DNA of 35,214 nt from a virus, in the IMG/VR virus record IMGVR_UViG_3300025889_012432, positions 1 through 35,214 of that record. The stretch is one strand, 5' to 3'. Each line of letters begins with the position of its first letter. Position 1 is the stretch's first letter. Below, piece after piece: positions 1-8,480 of the stretch. The notes below the pieces were generated by a model. The model worked only from the letters and a program-made list of their open reading frames with translations, ran no database searches and had not been told where the DNA came from. A program made the translations under genes and the position numbers.

Positions 1-868
1 GAGTATATGATACATTATCAACACTTACTGTAGTTGATGGTGTAAAGACTGATGCTCCGTTCGCGACTTGACCGCTGGTTGAAAGATAAGTTGCTCGAAT
101 AATATTACCAACATCAGGAGCATCACCAGTAATCGTGCCATCGCCGAAGTTCAATTCATAAAATCCATTATAGGTTTCTAATGGCAAGAACAATCTGGTT
201 TCTGCAGTAAATCCAACTAATTCTCCAGGAGAAAGATAGGACTGACCAACTGTATCTGCAGCGCTTTCAAATACTCTGACTTTTAAGGTTGAGAGGTCAA
301 GTGTTGTATCTGGAATTACATAAATTTGTCTTTGTAATGTCTTATCGACCAAGAACGTCTTAACTTGCTCTGTTCCTTCTTTTACAGGAATCGCAAGATT
401 ACCGTCATCATCCTCGAATGTATAGATACCAAGAGCAGCAGTATCAATCTTTGCAGTATGCTCTTGCTGAGTTCTAAAGTAGTAAGTTACTTCATCCAGT
501 TCTGCAGTAAATGTAAATCCTGCAGGAAGACGAATCTCTTCTGGTTTATTTGTTGCACCAGTTAAATTTAAAGATACATTTAATAATGCTGTAGATGCTG
601 ACCTAGATCTAGGAACATATCCATAGTTCAGACCAAGGTTTACCAGAGAAGATCTAAGTTGAGCAGTCTGCAAGAATGTTTCATTTAGTGCAAAGTTACC
701 GAGCAGCGCATTCTGATGTGTATTATATGCCAAAACATCAGCAATGACTGAAAGTCCAGAAGCATCAAAATCATAATCTTGAAACTCTGTTTGAGTTTTC
801 ATATATTCAAGGATCTTACCTCGAATAAATGCAAAGTCAAGCTGGGATGAATTAATTACTGTTGCCAT
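1..868 (-). CDS. 6: Baseplate wedge protein gp6, N-terminal part (cut by window edge)
   Basis: Reading the minus strand from the ATG at 868 gives an open frame that runs off the left edge of the window, so about 289 codons are visible and the C-terminus is missing. The protein starts MATVINSSQLDFAF and continues with a stretch containing IADVLAYNTHQNALLGNFAL, typical of T4 gp6 and baseplate J-like wedge proteins. In T4, gp6 dimers form the continuous wedge ring that ties together gp25, gp53 and gp7 around the hub. The neighbours fit, because gp25 lies three bases upstream and the rest of the baseplate genes follow. It is a late gene by position. The alternative is a generic baseplate J protein, but synteny with gp25 and gp53 makes gp6 the better name. 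Confidence 0.85.
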   Translation of the reverse strand, partial: MATVINSSQLDFAFIRGKILEYMKTQTEFQDYDFDASGLSVIADVLAYNTHQNALLGNFALNETFLQTAQLRSSLVNLGLNYGYVPRSRSASTALLNVSLNLTGATNKPEEIRLPAGFTFTAELDEVTYYFRTQQEHTAKIDTAALGIYTFEDDDGNLAIPVKEGTEQVKTFLVDKTLQRQIYVIPDTTLDLSTLKVRVFESAADTVGQSYLSPGELVGFTAETRLFLPLETYNGFYELNFGDGTITGDAPDVGNIIRATYLSTSGQVANGASVFTPSTTVSVDNVSYT

Positions 869-871
869 GTC

Positions 872-1318
872 TTATCTTAACCTTGAGAATGCTGTTTGTA
901 TCTCTACTACTTCGTCTGTACTTACGACTCTAAATCTAATACTCACATTTAATGAGTTTCTATCAATTTCATCCAAAACTCTCACATCAAGTAGCTCTGC
1001 TCTTGGTTCAAAGTTTTCGATTGCTAGTCTTACATTTAATTCAATTTCATCAATAACATCAGGGGTAACTGGTTCAAATAATAAAGCACGAATGTTAGCG
1101 CCAAAGTAATAATTAAATGGTCTTTCCCCAAAATTAGTTTGGATTAAAGTCTTTACTGCTTGTTTTACCGCAGCAGCTTCAGTCTTTTTAAAAATATCCC
1201 CATTTGTCTTCTTGGCAAATGTCAGATCAATATCTGAATAAACCTGCTCTCTAGCAGATACAATACTTCGTACTGCTAAGTTAGCATCTTCAATAGAGAG
1301 TGATTTAGTTACTGCCAT
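872..1318 (-). CDS. 25: Baseplate wedge protein gp25 (GPW/gp25 family)
   Basis: This 148-residue protein has the gp25/lysozyme-like fold signature: a middle segment around residues 60-90 with TLIQTNFGERPFNYYFG, then an acidic region VTPDVIDEIELNVRLAIENF and a final strand pair. T4 gp25 is 132 residues and sits at the inner baseplate, where it joins the sheath to the gp6 wedge. Despite the family name it is not expected to be an active lysozyme. The ATG at 1318 has an AGGAA ribosome binding sequence upstream and lies 23 bases after a TATAAATA late promoter box. The gene is followed directly by gp6, so wedge parts are made from one late message. Confidence 0.88.
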   Translation of the reverse strand: MAVTKSLSIEDANLAVRSIVSAREQVYSDIDLTFAKKTNGDIFKKTEAAAVKQAVKTLIQTNFGERPFNYYFGANIRALLFEPVTPDVIDEIELNVRLAIENFEPRAELLDVRVLDEIDRNSLNVSIRFRVVSTDEVVEIQTAFSRLR

Positions 1319-1340
1319 TCATAAATTCCTGTTTATTAGA

Positions 1341-1348
1341 TATTTATA
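1341..1348 (-). promoter_or_regulatory. T4-type late promoter box for gp25-gp6
   Basis: The minus strand reads TATAAATA here, the T4 late promoter -10 consensus. It lies 23 bases upstream of the gp25 start. The TAA stop codon of the upstream 275-residue gene is the centre of the box (TA-TAA-ATA). Recognition would need a gp55-like sigma, not in this window, and the gp33 coactivator found at 14643-14873. Confidence 0.75.
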
Positions 1349-2171
1349 CAGCCAACTCAGCGAGTCCGTCTTTCAGTGCGACATTGTAGTTGTATTCTGT
1401 TCGAATATTCCTACGAAACTCTCCAATATATTTATCAGTCACTTCAGGCATTGTGACAATAATTTGTGCTGTATAATCTACCTTGGGGTCAACTGTATCA
1501 AAACTTAAAATTAATTCATCAAATAATGCTGTATCTTTCCAGTATGATGCAATATTAAATACTGCAGCAGGATCTAGATTTCCTTCTAGATTCCTAACTT
1601 CATAAACTACAGCACGACCTTTAGTTTGTAAATCAAGAATACTTCCAGAAGTTACTGTTTGATTTGTCTCAGGAGCATATAATCCTTCAGAAACAATTAA
1701 ACTGTGTTTACCGAATCTTCCTGTATTATTCCTAACTCCATTCATCATCATAGATTGAAGATAGAAATATTTTGCGACTTCTTTGCGATCAGCAATTGTT
1801 GTTTTGCTGTTTAATGCGCTACCAGCAAATGTTGATAACGGAATGCCTCCACCAAGTTTAGTTCCATTCGTAATATCGGAAGCGAGAACAGGATTATATT
1901 GTTTTTCTGGAATAATATTTTTAAATCTTAATCCATCAATATATCTAAGTTTTGGAATACTCGGATTACCATAAATTCGAGTACCATACTTTCCTACGGA
2001 TTCGGTCGATTGTATTCTCTTAACAGCAGTAGGTGTTGACTGCATATATCTGAAATTCAACACCTCTTTAGCCAAGGCAAATCCGATTAAGAACTCATCA
2101 GTCCTATTAGCAGGATCTCTGAGTAGTCTTCGAATATCTGCAGTTGTAATGTTTTCGTTGCGAATGATCAT
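1344..2171 (-). CDS. Unknown structural protein in baseplate cluster
   Basis: A 275-residue protein that I do not recognise. It starts MIIRNENITTADIRRLLRDP and has no signal peptide or membrane segment. The sequence is mixed alpha/beta, with a conserved-looking C-terminal stretch TAQIIVTMPEVTDKYIGEFR that resembles the strand-rich ends of virion proteins. It lies between the spike beta-helix gene and gp25, with one shared operon and very short gaps, so a role in the baseplate or in attaching fibres is the likely inference. Its stop codon is embedded in the late box that drives gp25. No T4 gene occupies this position, so it may be an addition to the wedge or hub. Confidence 0.7.
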   Translation of the reverse strand: MIIRNENITTADIRRLLRDPANRTDEFLIGFALAKEVLNFRYMQSTPTAVKRIQSTESVGKYGTRIYGNPSIPKLRYIDGLRFKNIIPEKQYNPVLASDITNGTKLGGGIPLSTFAGSALNSKTTIADRKEVAKYFYLQSMMMNGVRNNTGRFGKHSLIVSEGLYAPETNQTVTSGSILDLQTKGRAVVYEVRNLEGNLDPAAVFNIASYWKDTALFDELILSFDTVDPKVDYTAQIIVTMPEVTDKYIGEFRRNIRTEYNYNVALKDGLAELAV

Positions 2172-3362
2172 TTATAAACCCAATCCTAATGCAACACGTT
2201 CTCTTAGATCAATAGACTGCTTAATCTTATCAGCTTCATCAACTGTAATTTGCATAATACCTTCAGGAGAAGCAGCAAGAGTGACTCCAATGCTTGATGC
2301 GCTAGGTTTAGTGTAAACATTAGCAGTGTTTAATAGTCCAACAGTTCCTGATACCGTAGCTGCTGTTACCGCATCAAACGCAGTAATATCATTGCCAACT
2401 TTAATCTCATTGCCGGCAGTTATATCGCTATCGACTAACAAATCGCCTATAACATATAGTGTCCCATCCCAAGCTGCGCCAGAGTGATATATTCCAGGAC
2501 CACCAATAGTGCCTGCTCCTCCTGCAATATTCATTGTGGAGCTAGTCATATTAACCGTGGTTGACGAAATAGATGTTTTAGTCTGTGAAGAAATATGAGT
2601 ATTAGCGCCAGATAAAAACTCAGCATCACCCTTTACCCAGTTACTCTGTTTCTGCTTAACAAAGCTATTCTTATTACCAAGAACAAGTTCTGTACTTGTT
2701 TCACCAACAGTAGTCGATTTATTATTTGTTACTGTAGTTTCTTGATCATCTTGATATTCTTCAATTACAGATTTTTTGACAATTTCAGTTTTAGTGCCTT
2801 CAACGGTTGTTTCCATATTACCCTTTACAGTCAAACTCATATTACCTTCGACTGTCCAATCAAGATTACCTTTATAGATAACTGTTCCGTTGCCAGCAAC
2901 AAACATCTCAAAGTCATCACCGACTAATTGCACCATTCGACCAGAAGAATTGACGACAAGGAGTTTATCCTTTTCCATCATCTCTACTCCTGTTCCGTTT
3001 TTATGAACAAGAGTTACACGAGGTTCGGATGGAGTGTCGTCAATCTCCATACGGTGGCGTTCGTCTGGGTTTGGATTAGTAGACTCAGTGACTTTATTAT
3101 GAGGATATTCTGGTTGCGCATCCTGAGGAACTTCAAATGGTTGCCCATCAGGCAACTTTAACTTAGGTTGCCATTCGCCTCTAGCAGCTACGCTTGTCTC
3201 TTGACTACCTTTATATTCCTCTGGAGGAAAGGCTTTATCTGGATCTTTAAATCCAAAATCTCCACCAGATGCAGGCGCAGTTGCATCATTCCGAGCAGCA
3301 TCAGTTCCTGCTGTGCCTTCTCCAGACTTTGCGCTTACTGTATCTTCGCCAATATCAGCCAT
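2172..3362 (-). CDS. Central spike beta-helix protein (gp5 C-terminal domain-like)
   Basis: This 396-residue protein looks like the needle part of T4 gp5 or VgrG without the OB fold and lysozyme. Residues 1-120 are low-complexity and proline/acid-rich. From about residue 125 there are short strand repeats (MVQLVGDDFEM, GTVIYKGN), followed by a run of repeats of the VxGN/VEGx type at about 165-235 (TVEGNMSLTVKGNMETTVEG) that matches the octad repeat of the gp5 triple-stranded beta-helix. The C-terminal third is rich in threonine and isoleucine strand repeats. In T4 this piece forms the membrane-piercing spike under the hub. Here it is the last of four genes that together carry the gp5 functions. 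It shares one base with the amidase gene upstream (TAATG). Confidence 0.8.
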   Translation of the reverse strand: MADIGEDTVSAKSGEGTAGTDAARNDATAPASGGDFGFKDPDKAFPPEEYKGSQETSVAARGEWQPKLKLPDGQPFEVPQDAQPEYPHNKVTESTNPNPDERHRMEIDDTPSEPRVTLVHKNGTGVEMMEKDKLLVVNSSGRMVQLVGDDFEMFVAGNGTVIYKGNLDWTVEGNMSLTVKGNMETTVEGTKTEIVKKSVIEEYQDDQETTVTNNKSTTVGETSTELVLGNKNSFVKQKQSNWVKGDAEFLSGANTHISSQTKTSISSTTVNMTSSTMNIAGGAGTIGGPGIYHSGAAWDGTLYVIGDLLVDSDITAGNEIKVGNDITAFDAVTAATVSGTVGLLNTANVYTKPSASSIGVTLAASPEGIMQITVDEADKIKQSIDLRERVALGLGL

Positions 3363-4588
3363 TAATTCTGAGCCTCTATTAATTGATCAATTGTTAAAGA
3401 ACCATTCTCTCTAGTTTCTTCAACAGTTTGTACATTCGTCTTATTAAATTTATTTCTCACATATTTTGGCACATCAAAATGTGGATCTGATCTTCTTGTA
3501 TAGTCAATATCATTATGACCCCATGCTTGACCGCCAGGAATTACAGTATAAAATGCTTTCATAAATGTATCAAAAGTATTAAACTGTTCCATCGTATATG
3601 ACTTATGCGATCTCTTAAATTGATCTTTCTTACGATTGCCCATAAGTCCACCGACAAAGGCAATACCAATACTATATGGATTATGATCTTTCAGCGTGTG
3701 CGCACCTTGAATCGAAATAGGTCTACAAACTTGAATAGAACCGTCCCTTAGAATAATTAAATGATAACCAACATCATCTAATCCTCTATTTGTTACATCC
3801 CATACTCTGAGAACATCATAACTTACTTCCATGTCCCTAGATGTGTCTGTAGCATGCACTACTACTTCTGTAATCTCTCTAGAACAAGATCGAATATATG
3901 CTTCCATTTCTTCAAATGTCTGAAGCAATGTTCTAGGAGGCACATCTTTTCTGTAATCTACAACTGGTATGGATGGTCGACCAGCAGTATCTGAAACAAG
4001 TTTAGTAATACTGACATTCTTTGAGAGTTCAGTTTCTTCCACTAAATCTTCTAGTATAGATTCTTTAAAATTGGCATTCTCTAACATAATATTAGATCTT
4101 TGGATCAATATTCTCCCAGCATCATTAATTAGAGATTGAGTTGATGCACCAAGAGGAAGTATGGATGAATCCGCTAATGCCTCAGAAGCAACCAGAGATG
4201 CTTCGAACATTTGCCTCTTAGTTAATGCGCTGCCGAATGTATTACGGAATGCAGCATCTGCAGCATCTGCTGTAGCGCCAGTCACGGTCTTTACAAGCAA
4301 TGCCCCACCAGTTGTAGAAGTTAGTGATCCGAATGTTCCCAGATTATCTGAGAAAACTGCAACAGCTGTATTCTTAACTGTCCCATCATCACGTAGCCTT
4401 TTACCTGCACTACCTACAATCTCTAAACCATTTTTATTAGAACCAATCGTAGCATCTTGTGCGCTGGCAGTCAACAGGTCATACTGCAGTGTTGCTGCAC
4501 CTGCTGCTGTGCCAACTTCGGTTAAATCTTCTAGCAGAGCACCAAGGTTGTTAGTCAGTTTGCCTGTAATATCGCCTATGGTAGTCAT
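3362..4588 (-). CDS. Baseplate-associated N-acetylmuramoyl-L-alanine amidase (Amidase_2/T7 lysozyme type)
   Basis: A 408-residue protein with an alanine/threonine-rich N-terminal half (about 1-200, probably for docking) and a C-terminal zinc amidase domain at about 238-385. Visible catalytic features are H245 in VVVHATDTS, Y275 in VGYHLIIL, H358 in WGHNDID and D368 in RRSDPHFDV. These match the His, Tyr, His and Asp (or Cys) ligand pattern of AmpD and T7 lysozyme. R366 is where AmpD-type enzymes often have lysine. The family cuts the amide bond between N-acetylmuramic acid and L-alanine in peptidoglycan. Because it is encoded between spike parts, it is likely virion-borne and acts during cell-wall penetration rather than at lysis. 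The lysis role cannot be excluded from sequence alone. Confidence 0.85.
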   Translation of the reverse strand: MTTIGDITGKLTNNLGALLEDLTEVGTAAGAATLQYDLLTASAQDATIGSNKNGLEIVGSAGKRLRDDGTVKNTAVAVFSDNLGTFGSLTSTTGGALLVKTVTGATADAADAAFRNTFGSALTKRQMFEASLVASEALADSSILPLGASTQSLINDAGRILIQRSNIMLENANFKESILEDLVEETELSKNVSITKLVSDTAGRPSIPVVDYRKDVPPRTLLQTFEEMEAYIRSCSREITEVVVHATDTSRDMEVSYDVLRVWDVTNRGLDDVGYHLIILRDGSIQVCRPISIQGAHTLKDHNPYSIGIAFVGGLMGNRKKDQFKRSHKSYTMEQFNTFDTFMKAFYTVIPGGQAWGHNDIDYTRRSDPHFDVPKYVRNKFNKTNVQTVEETRENGSLTIDQLIEAQN

Positions 4589-4987
4589 CTACGCTTCTTC
4601 CACAAACAGTCTATTAATTTCATTTGCTAAAATAGTTAAAGTTAAAAACTCAGTAGTATTTAATGTTTTTTTCAAATACTCTTCATTAAATGCTCTAACT
4701 CCATCATCAATTGTTTTCGCATACTTTACCTTCGATGTATTATAATCAGAGAGATTATCAAAAATAAATGCAATCTGAGTATCCGGTAACTGAGGATTTG
4801 AACCCTTCCTTTCACAGTAATCAGCATATTTTCTATACCGATCTCCTTTATAAGGAATCAAGGTAGTTCCTGATACTTCTAAAGAGATAGTTGCAGCAAT
4901 CGCTGCCGCAGCCTCTGGTGTATATTGCCGAGAGATCGCAGTATTATAGATTTTATCTGTTATACTTGTACCGAGTAACTGTATCAT
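4589..4987 (-). CDS. Putative tail lysozyme-like protein in spike cluster
   Basis: A 132-residue protein whose middle resembles the phage tail lysozyme family. YTPEAAAAIAATISLEVSG at residues 22-40 corresponds to the family's helix ending in the catalytic E-x-S/SG motif (E37 here). RYRKYADYCERKGSNPQLPD and TQIAFIFDNL follow like the usual 'Y-x-x-x-K-G ... D-x-Q-x-x-F-x-x-x-L' segment. It lacks the full glycine/tryptophan-rich core (GLxQW) of active members, so activity is uncertain. Its start overlaps the stop of the OB-fold gene by four bases (ATGA), and the amidase follows at once. The context argues for a spike-associated wall-binding or wall-cutting module that replaces the internal lysozyme domain of T4 gp5. 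The assignment is by motif only. Confidence 0.6.
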   Translation of the reverse strand: MIQLLGTSITDKIYNTAISRQYTPEAAAAIAATISLEVSGTTLIPYKGDRYRKYADYCERKGSNPQLPDTQIAFIFDNLSDYNTSKVKYAKTIDDGVRAFNEEYLKKTLNTTEFLTLTILANEINRLFVEEA

Positions 4988-5343
4988 CTATGTTCCACCG
5001 GCTCGATGTTATTTCCATCTTCAGTTTCAAATTTAGGTATAGAACCAAGAATCAGAGGATTCTGTGATTGTTTACCATCTAAGAATAATCCAAATACATA
5101 TGCTCCTTGCTGAATACCATTTGGCGATCTACCTGTACCAGAGATACCACCTTCAGTTGCTGGCATTAATACTGCTGCCCAAGGTAAATCTTCAATCTCA
5201 ATATCTTTGTAATATGGTGAATGAATACCAAAGATTCTTACACGAACACGACCAAGTTGCTCCGGATCGTCATTGTCTTCTACAACACCAACGAACCATC
5301 TAGTTTCATCTCCATAGAATTTTCTATCGTTAAATGGATCCAT
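4984..5343 (-). CDS. 5: gp5 OB-fold domain protein (spike/hub connector)
   Basis: A 119-residue protein equivalent to the N-terminal OB domain of T4 gp5. It contains RWFVGVVEDNDDPEQLGRVR, then IEDLPWAAVLMPATEGGISG and VFGLFLDGKQSQNPLILGSI, the standard gp5/VgrG/PAAR-associated OB pattern. In T4 this domain sits under the gp27 torus and is fused to the lysozyme and beta-helix in one 575-residue chain. Here the chain ends after the OB fold, and the other parts are separate downstream genes. It follows gp27 closely, as expected for proteins that form a (gp27)3(gp5)3-like hub. Length and motif support are good. Only the exact split of function between the four genes is inferred. Confidence 0.85.
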   Translation of the reverse strand: MDPFNDRKFYGDETRWFVGVVEDNDDPEQLGRVRVRIFGIHSPYYKDIEIEDLPWAAVLMPATEGGISGTGRSPNGIQQGAYVFGLFLDGKQSQNPLILGSIPKFETEDGNNIEPVEHR

Positions 5344-5346
5344 AAT

Positions 5347-6699
5347 CTATCTTCCTGTATAAACCATTTCTGATGGAAGTTTTCTATCATTATCAATCTT
5401 AATCGCAGTTAGAGTTACTGAATACATGCTGTTTCTAAACATATGTCTCATGTTTGTAATCACATACTTACCTGATCTCTTACGATCTTTGATCTCATCT
5501 TCACCAACATTCTCTGCTTCAAATGGTCTATCTTTTGGAATAAACACATCAATCTGATTCTTACCCATAAGGTCTTTACCAAAGAACTCATATCCAGGAC
5601 AGTTTAATGTAATCGCACCTTTAATTGCAAACTTCTTTAATCCTTTAGATTTATCTTTCAGTGCATGTTTTTCAACTGTCAGTTCTTCATTATAAGAGAA
5701 AATATCCTCAAATAATTTAGTTGTTACAATCTGAGAGACATAAGAACTGTTTGCCTGTGGAGTGTGTAATGCAGGTCCCATACCTCCAGGAAGAGTTTGT
5801 TCATAATCATCCAGACCATTAGGTTTCGTCAATGCGCCAAGAGGCTCTGTTAAATCATAATGCCGTTCTAATGCTTTCATTTCAGTAGTGTCAATATAAT
5901 TATAATGACTACCGTAAGCATCACCAGCAAGAAGATCTAACACATCCTGATTTACAGACATATTCAAAGAAGCAATTTTATGCGAAAGAGAACTAAATTC
6001 TTCTTTGCTATAACTGCTATTGCTGGGTCTGTTAGGTGTAGAGTATTTAAATGGTTCTGATCCATTAAATACTGATTGCCCTAAAAGAGTGTTAAGGTCA
6101 ATTAAAGACAGATTATTATTTTGCAAAGAAGAATGCAAAAAGAATGGTGCGCCTGTTGCTGTTGTACATCTATTCTTTAACCATGTCATAGACTCTAAAG
6201 GAGAATTAGTCAGAGGAGTAATTACTCGCATGTTGCTTTGTGCAACACCACCCCCATTAACTGGTACTCCCAAAAACTCATTAGATATCTTTTGAATAAT
6301 TGCATCTGGAGTGCCATCATACTTCTTACTAAATGTAATTTTCTGATTTCTGTACATATGCAGGTCAATAAAACTAATTACATAAGCAGAGGTAGAATCG
6401 TTGGTCTTCTCTTGTTTTCTGACACTCGTAATCGCAAAAGATTTTTTAATCTGCGGTGTTTTGTAAATATCGGTTACTTCAATATCAATTCTTTCTTGAC
6501 CTAAGAAATTTACATAATTAAATATATTTGCAGAATCAATAATCAGCAAAGTGCCGCTGACATATGGATCCTTTAAACTTTCAAAAAAACTTAATTCTTG
6601 AACGAGTCTAGTGACATCAACTGGCGTCTTACCACTGGCGGGAAATATTTTGACTTTCGTCTCACCAAAATCATATGGACTTGCTGGTTGGTTTGTCAT
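5347..6699 (-). CDS. 27: Baseplate hub protein gp27-like
   Basis: A 450-residue protein in the position of T4 gp27, immediately before the OB-fold spike protein. The N-terminal region has VTRLVQELSFFESLKDPYVSGTLL-type sequence (residues about 28-52), characteristic of gp27/gpD hub proteins. The C-terminal region has GKYVITNMRHMFRNSMYSVT, the usual strand-rich hub tail domain. T4 gp27 has 391 residues, so this one is moderately longer. It would form the trimeric ring that connects tail tube and spike. Its start overlaps the gp53 stop by one base. No membrane or signal sequences are seen. Confidence 0.82.
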   Translation of the reverse strand: MTNQPASPYDFGETKVKIFPASGKTPVDVTRLVQELSFFESLKDPYVSGTLLIIDSANIFNYVNFLGQERIDIEVTDIYKTPQIKKSFAITSVRKQEKTNDSTSAYVISFIDLHMYRNQKITFSKKYDGTPDAIIQKISNEFLGVPVNGGGVAQSNMRVITPLTNSPLESMTWLKNRCTTATGAPFFLHSSLQNNNLSLIDLNTLLGQSVFNGSEPFKYSTPNRPSNSSYSKEEFSSLSHKIASLNMSVNQDVLDLLAGDAYGSHYNYIDTTEMKALERHYDLTEPLGALTKPNGLDDYEQTLPGGMGPALHTPQANSSYVSQIVTTKLFEDIFSYNEELTVEKHALKDKSKGLKKFAIKGAITLNCPGYEFFGKDLMGKNQIDVFIPKDRPFEAENVGEDEIKDRKRSGKYVITNMRHMFRNSMYSVTLTAIKIDNDRKLPSEMVYTGR

Positions 6700-8480
6700 T
6701 AGTAATAACCACCACCACTACTGCTACTCGATCCGGATGTTGCAGAACTGACTGCTGCAGCACTACTAGATGTTACTGTTTGCCCTGCCAAAGTTGTCAC
6801 AGGTTGAGATGATGCTGTTACAGCAGAGATGCCACTGCCGCCTTGAACTGTAGTATTTTGTTCGACTTGATCTCCAAAGTCCTGTGACTCAACCAGAATA
6901 TCATTAAATGCTTTAACTAATTCATCTGCGATAGATGGTTTGAGAACACGAATTGATTTAAGCGCATTATTACTTCTTTCATATCGATCAAAATATGTTA
7001 CTTGATTTAACAGCGCTGGATTAAATGTAGAAAGGTTTTGTTGAATATAACTTTCTAATTGTGTTGCAGCATCGGTCCATGCCTCCGCCTGAGTCGTAGG
7101 AGCAGGTGAAGATACAGTAGTAACTTCATTTTCGGTATATGTAACTTTAAATGTATCCACTCCACCCACTTTATATTCATAAACTGTACCAAAAGCATTT
7201 TCTTGAGCAAGCACGATGTTTAATTGATTATCAATCAAGAAGAACATATGAACCGTAACAGTGTATTTGCTATTGCTGTTGGTATCAGCTACACCTACAG
7301 CTGCTTTTAACTCTGTCCTAAGCTCACTGTTTAACTCTGTAAGACTTGTGCCAGAGGGGAAATTGTTGTCAAAGTCGTTATCGGTAGCGCCACCTATTCC
7401 GGTCAGACCATCAAGAGTCTTGGTAATGTCTATATTAATTACGTCATTATATGCATCGACAGTTGCTTTTAAGATCGATCCTGTAATGGTATAGAATCCT
7501 TGATCGATATTTCTTTGAATATCGGTTAAGGTAATGTTTGTAGCATAATCCAGGGTTGTAGAAGCGCTGATGCTTTTAACTACAGCATTGTTTACATTTG
7601 CATCGGTTGCTCCATCTAGTTCAAGCTCAACAGAAATTCTTTGTACAAACGGAGCATTCGGATTAATATCTACATACTTTTCATTCGCATCTTCATAGTG
7701 ATGAGTTGCCAAATATTCTAATGATGAACTATCTACAATCGCTGACTGAAGAACCCCTTCTTCTGTTGTAGTAATCTGCTCACCAGATAAGAATGAAGGA
7801 GTGACTGCATAGTTTAAAATTTTAGTATTGAACACATATTCTGTATTGGCATTTGTTTTACCAAAGTCATATTCAATAAATGTATGATTAGCGCCGCCTG
7901 ACTTAATTGTAGGAGCAGTAATCGCAACACCATCTTTAGTAATAATCCAATCAGCTAATTCTGTAAATCTATAATACACTGATGGAAGTTCTAATTTAAT
8001 ATATCCTTTTACATCAGTAGTCTGTGTAATTTGATAATCATCAGAAACTCTTTCTACAATAATTTGCCCAAGATCAAGTCTTTTTCTTATAATCTTGCCT
8101 TTAGACTGACCCGTACTACCTGTTAGAATACTACCAACTTTAAATTTGCTTGTAACATCTGTACGAGTTGTAATCGTTACATTCGGATAATCGTCTTTTG
8201 CTTTTTGTAAAAGGTCATTATAACTGAGCGGCCATCCTTGAATTTTAATGTCATCATTCATAATTGCAAAAGTCCAATGAAGATCTGATCTACCGTATAA
8301 CTTTTGTGATACCTGATCTGGACGATCGCCATTCTGAATATCATAGTAGGTGTAGAATGCAGCATCATCTTTAGCAATATCTAACAAGTCAACATAAACA
8401 CCCATGTTCTGAAACACAGTAGGTCCTGGCTGATTACCAAATACATAATTGACGAATGGGAAATTAGTAAAATAAGACAT
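6699..8480 (-). CDS. 53: Baseplate wedge protein gp53-like, extended
   Basis: A 593-residue protein whose first about 100 residues match gp53: YTYYDIQNGDRPDQVSQKLY then GRSDLHWTFAIMNDDIKIQGWPLS, the LysM-like gp53 signature. T4 gp53 has only 196 residues, so about 400 extra residues follow. These include beta-rich segments and a C-terminal tail that is very rich in serine, alanine and glycine, ending SSSSSGGGYY. In T4, gp53 clamps neighbouring wedges together through gp6, gp7 and gp25. The extra part may decorate or extend the wedge. It sits between gp48-like and gp27 genes with one-base overlaps, so it is translationally coupled to them. Confidence 0.8.
   Translation of the reverse strand: MSYFTNFPFVNYVFGNQPGPTVFQNMGVYVDLLDIAKDDAAFYTYYDIQNGDRPDQVSQKLYGRSDLHWTFAIMNDDIKIQGWPLSYNDLLQKAKDDYPNVTITTRTDVTSKFKVGSILTGSTGQSKGKIIRKRLDLGQIIVERVSDDYQITQTTDVKGYIKLELPSVYYRFTELADWIITKDGVAITAPTIKSGGANHTFIEYDFGKTNANTEYVFNTKILNYAVTPSFLSGEQITTTEEGVLQSAIVDSSSLEYLATHHYEDANEKYVDINPNAPFVQRISVELELDGATDANVNNAVVKSISASTTLDYATNITLTDIQRNIDQGFYTITGSILKATVDAYNDVINIDITKTLDGLTGIGGATDNDFDNNFPSGTSLTELNSELRTELKAAVGVADTNSNSKYTVTVHMFFLIDNQLNIVLAQENAFGTVYEYKVGGVDTFKVTYTENEVTTVSSPAPTTQAEAWTDAATQLESYIQQNLSTFNPALLNQVTYFDRYERSNNALKSIRVLKPSIADELVKAFNDILVESQDFGDQVEQNTTVQGGSGISAVTASSQPVTTLAGQTVTSSSAAAVSSATSGSSSSSGGGYY

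Noticed and set aside
2164-2176. TATAAATG on the minus strand at the start of the 275-residue gene as a late promoter.
   Set aside because: It overlaps the start codon itself, leaving no room for a transcription start upstream of the gene, and the last base differs from the consensus.
4161-4745. A 194-codon plus-strand frame across the amidase start.
   Set aside because: It is antisense to the alanine-rich start of the amidase and to the lysozyme-like gene, which have clear motifs. No start signals are present.
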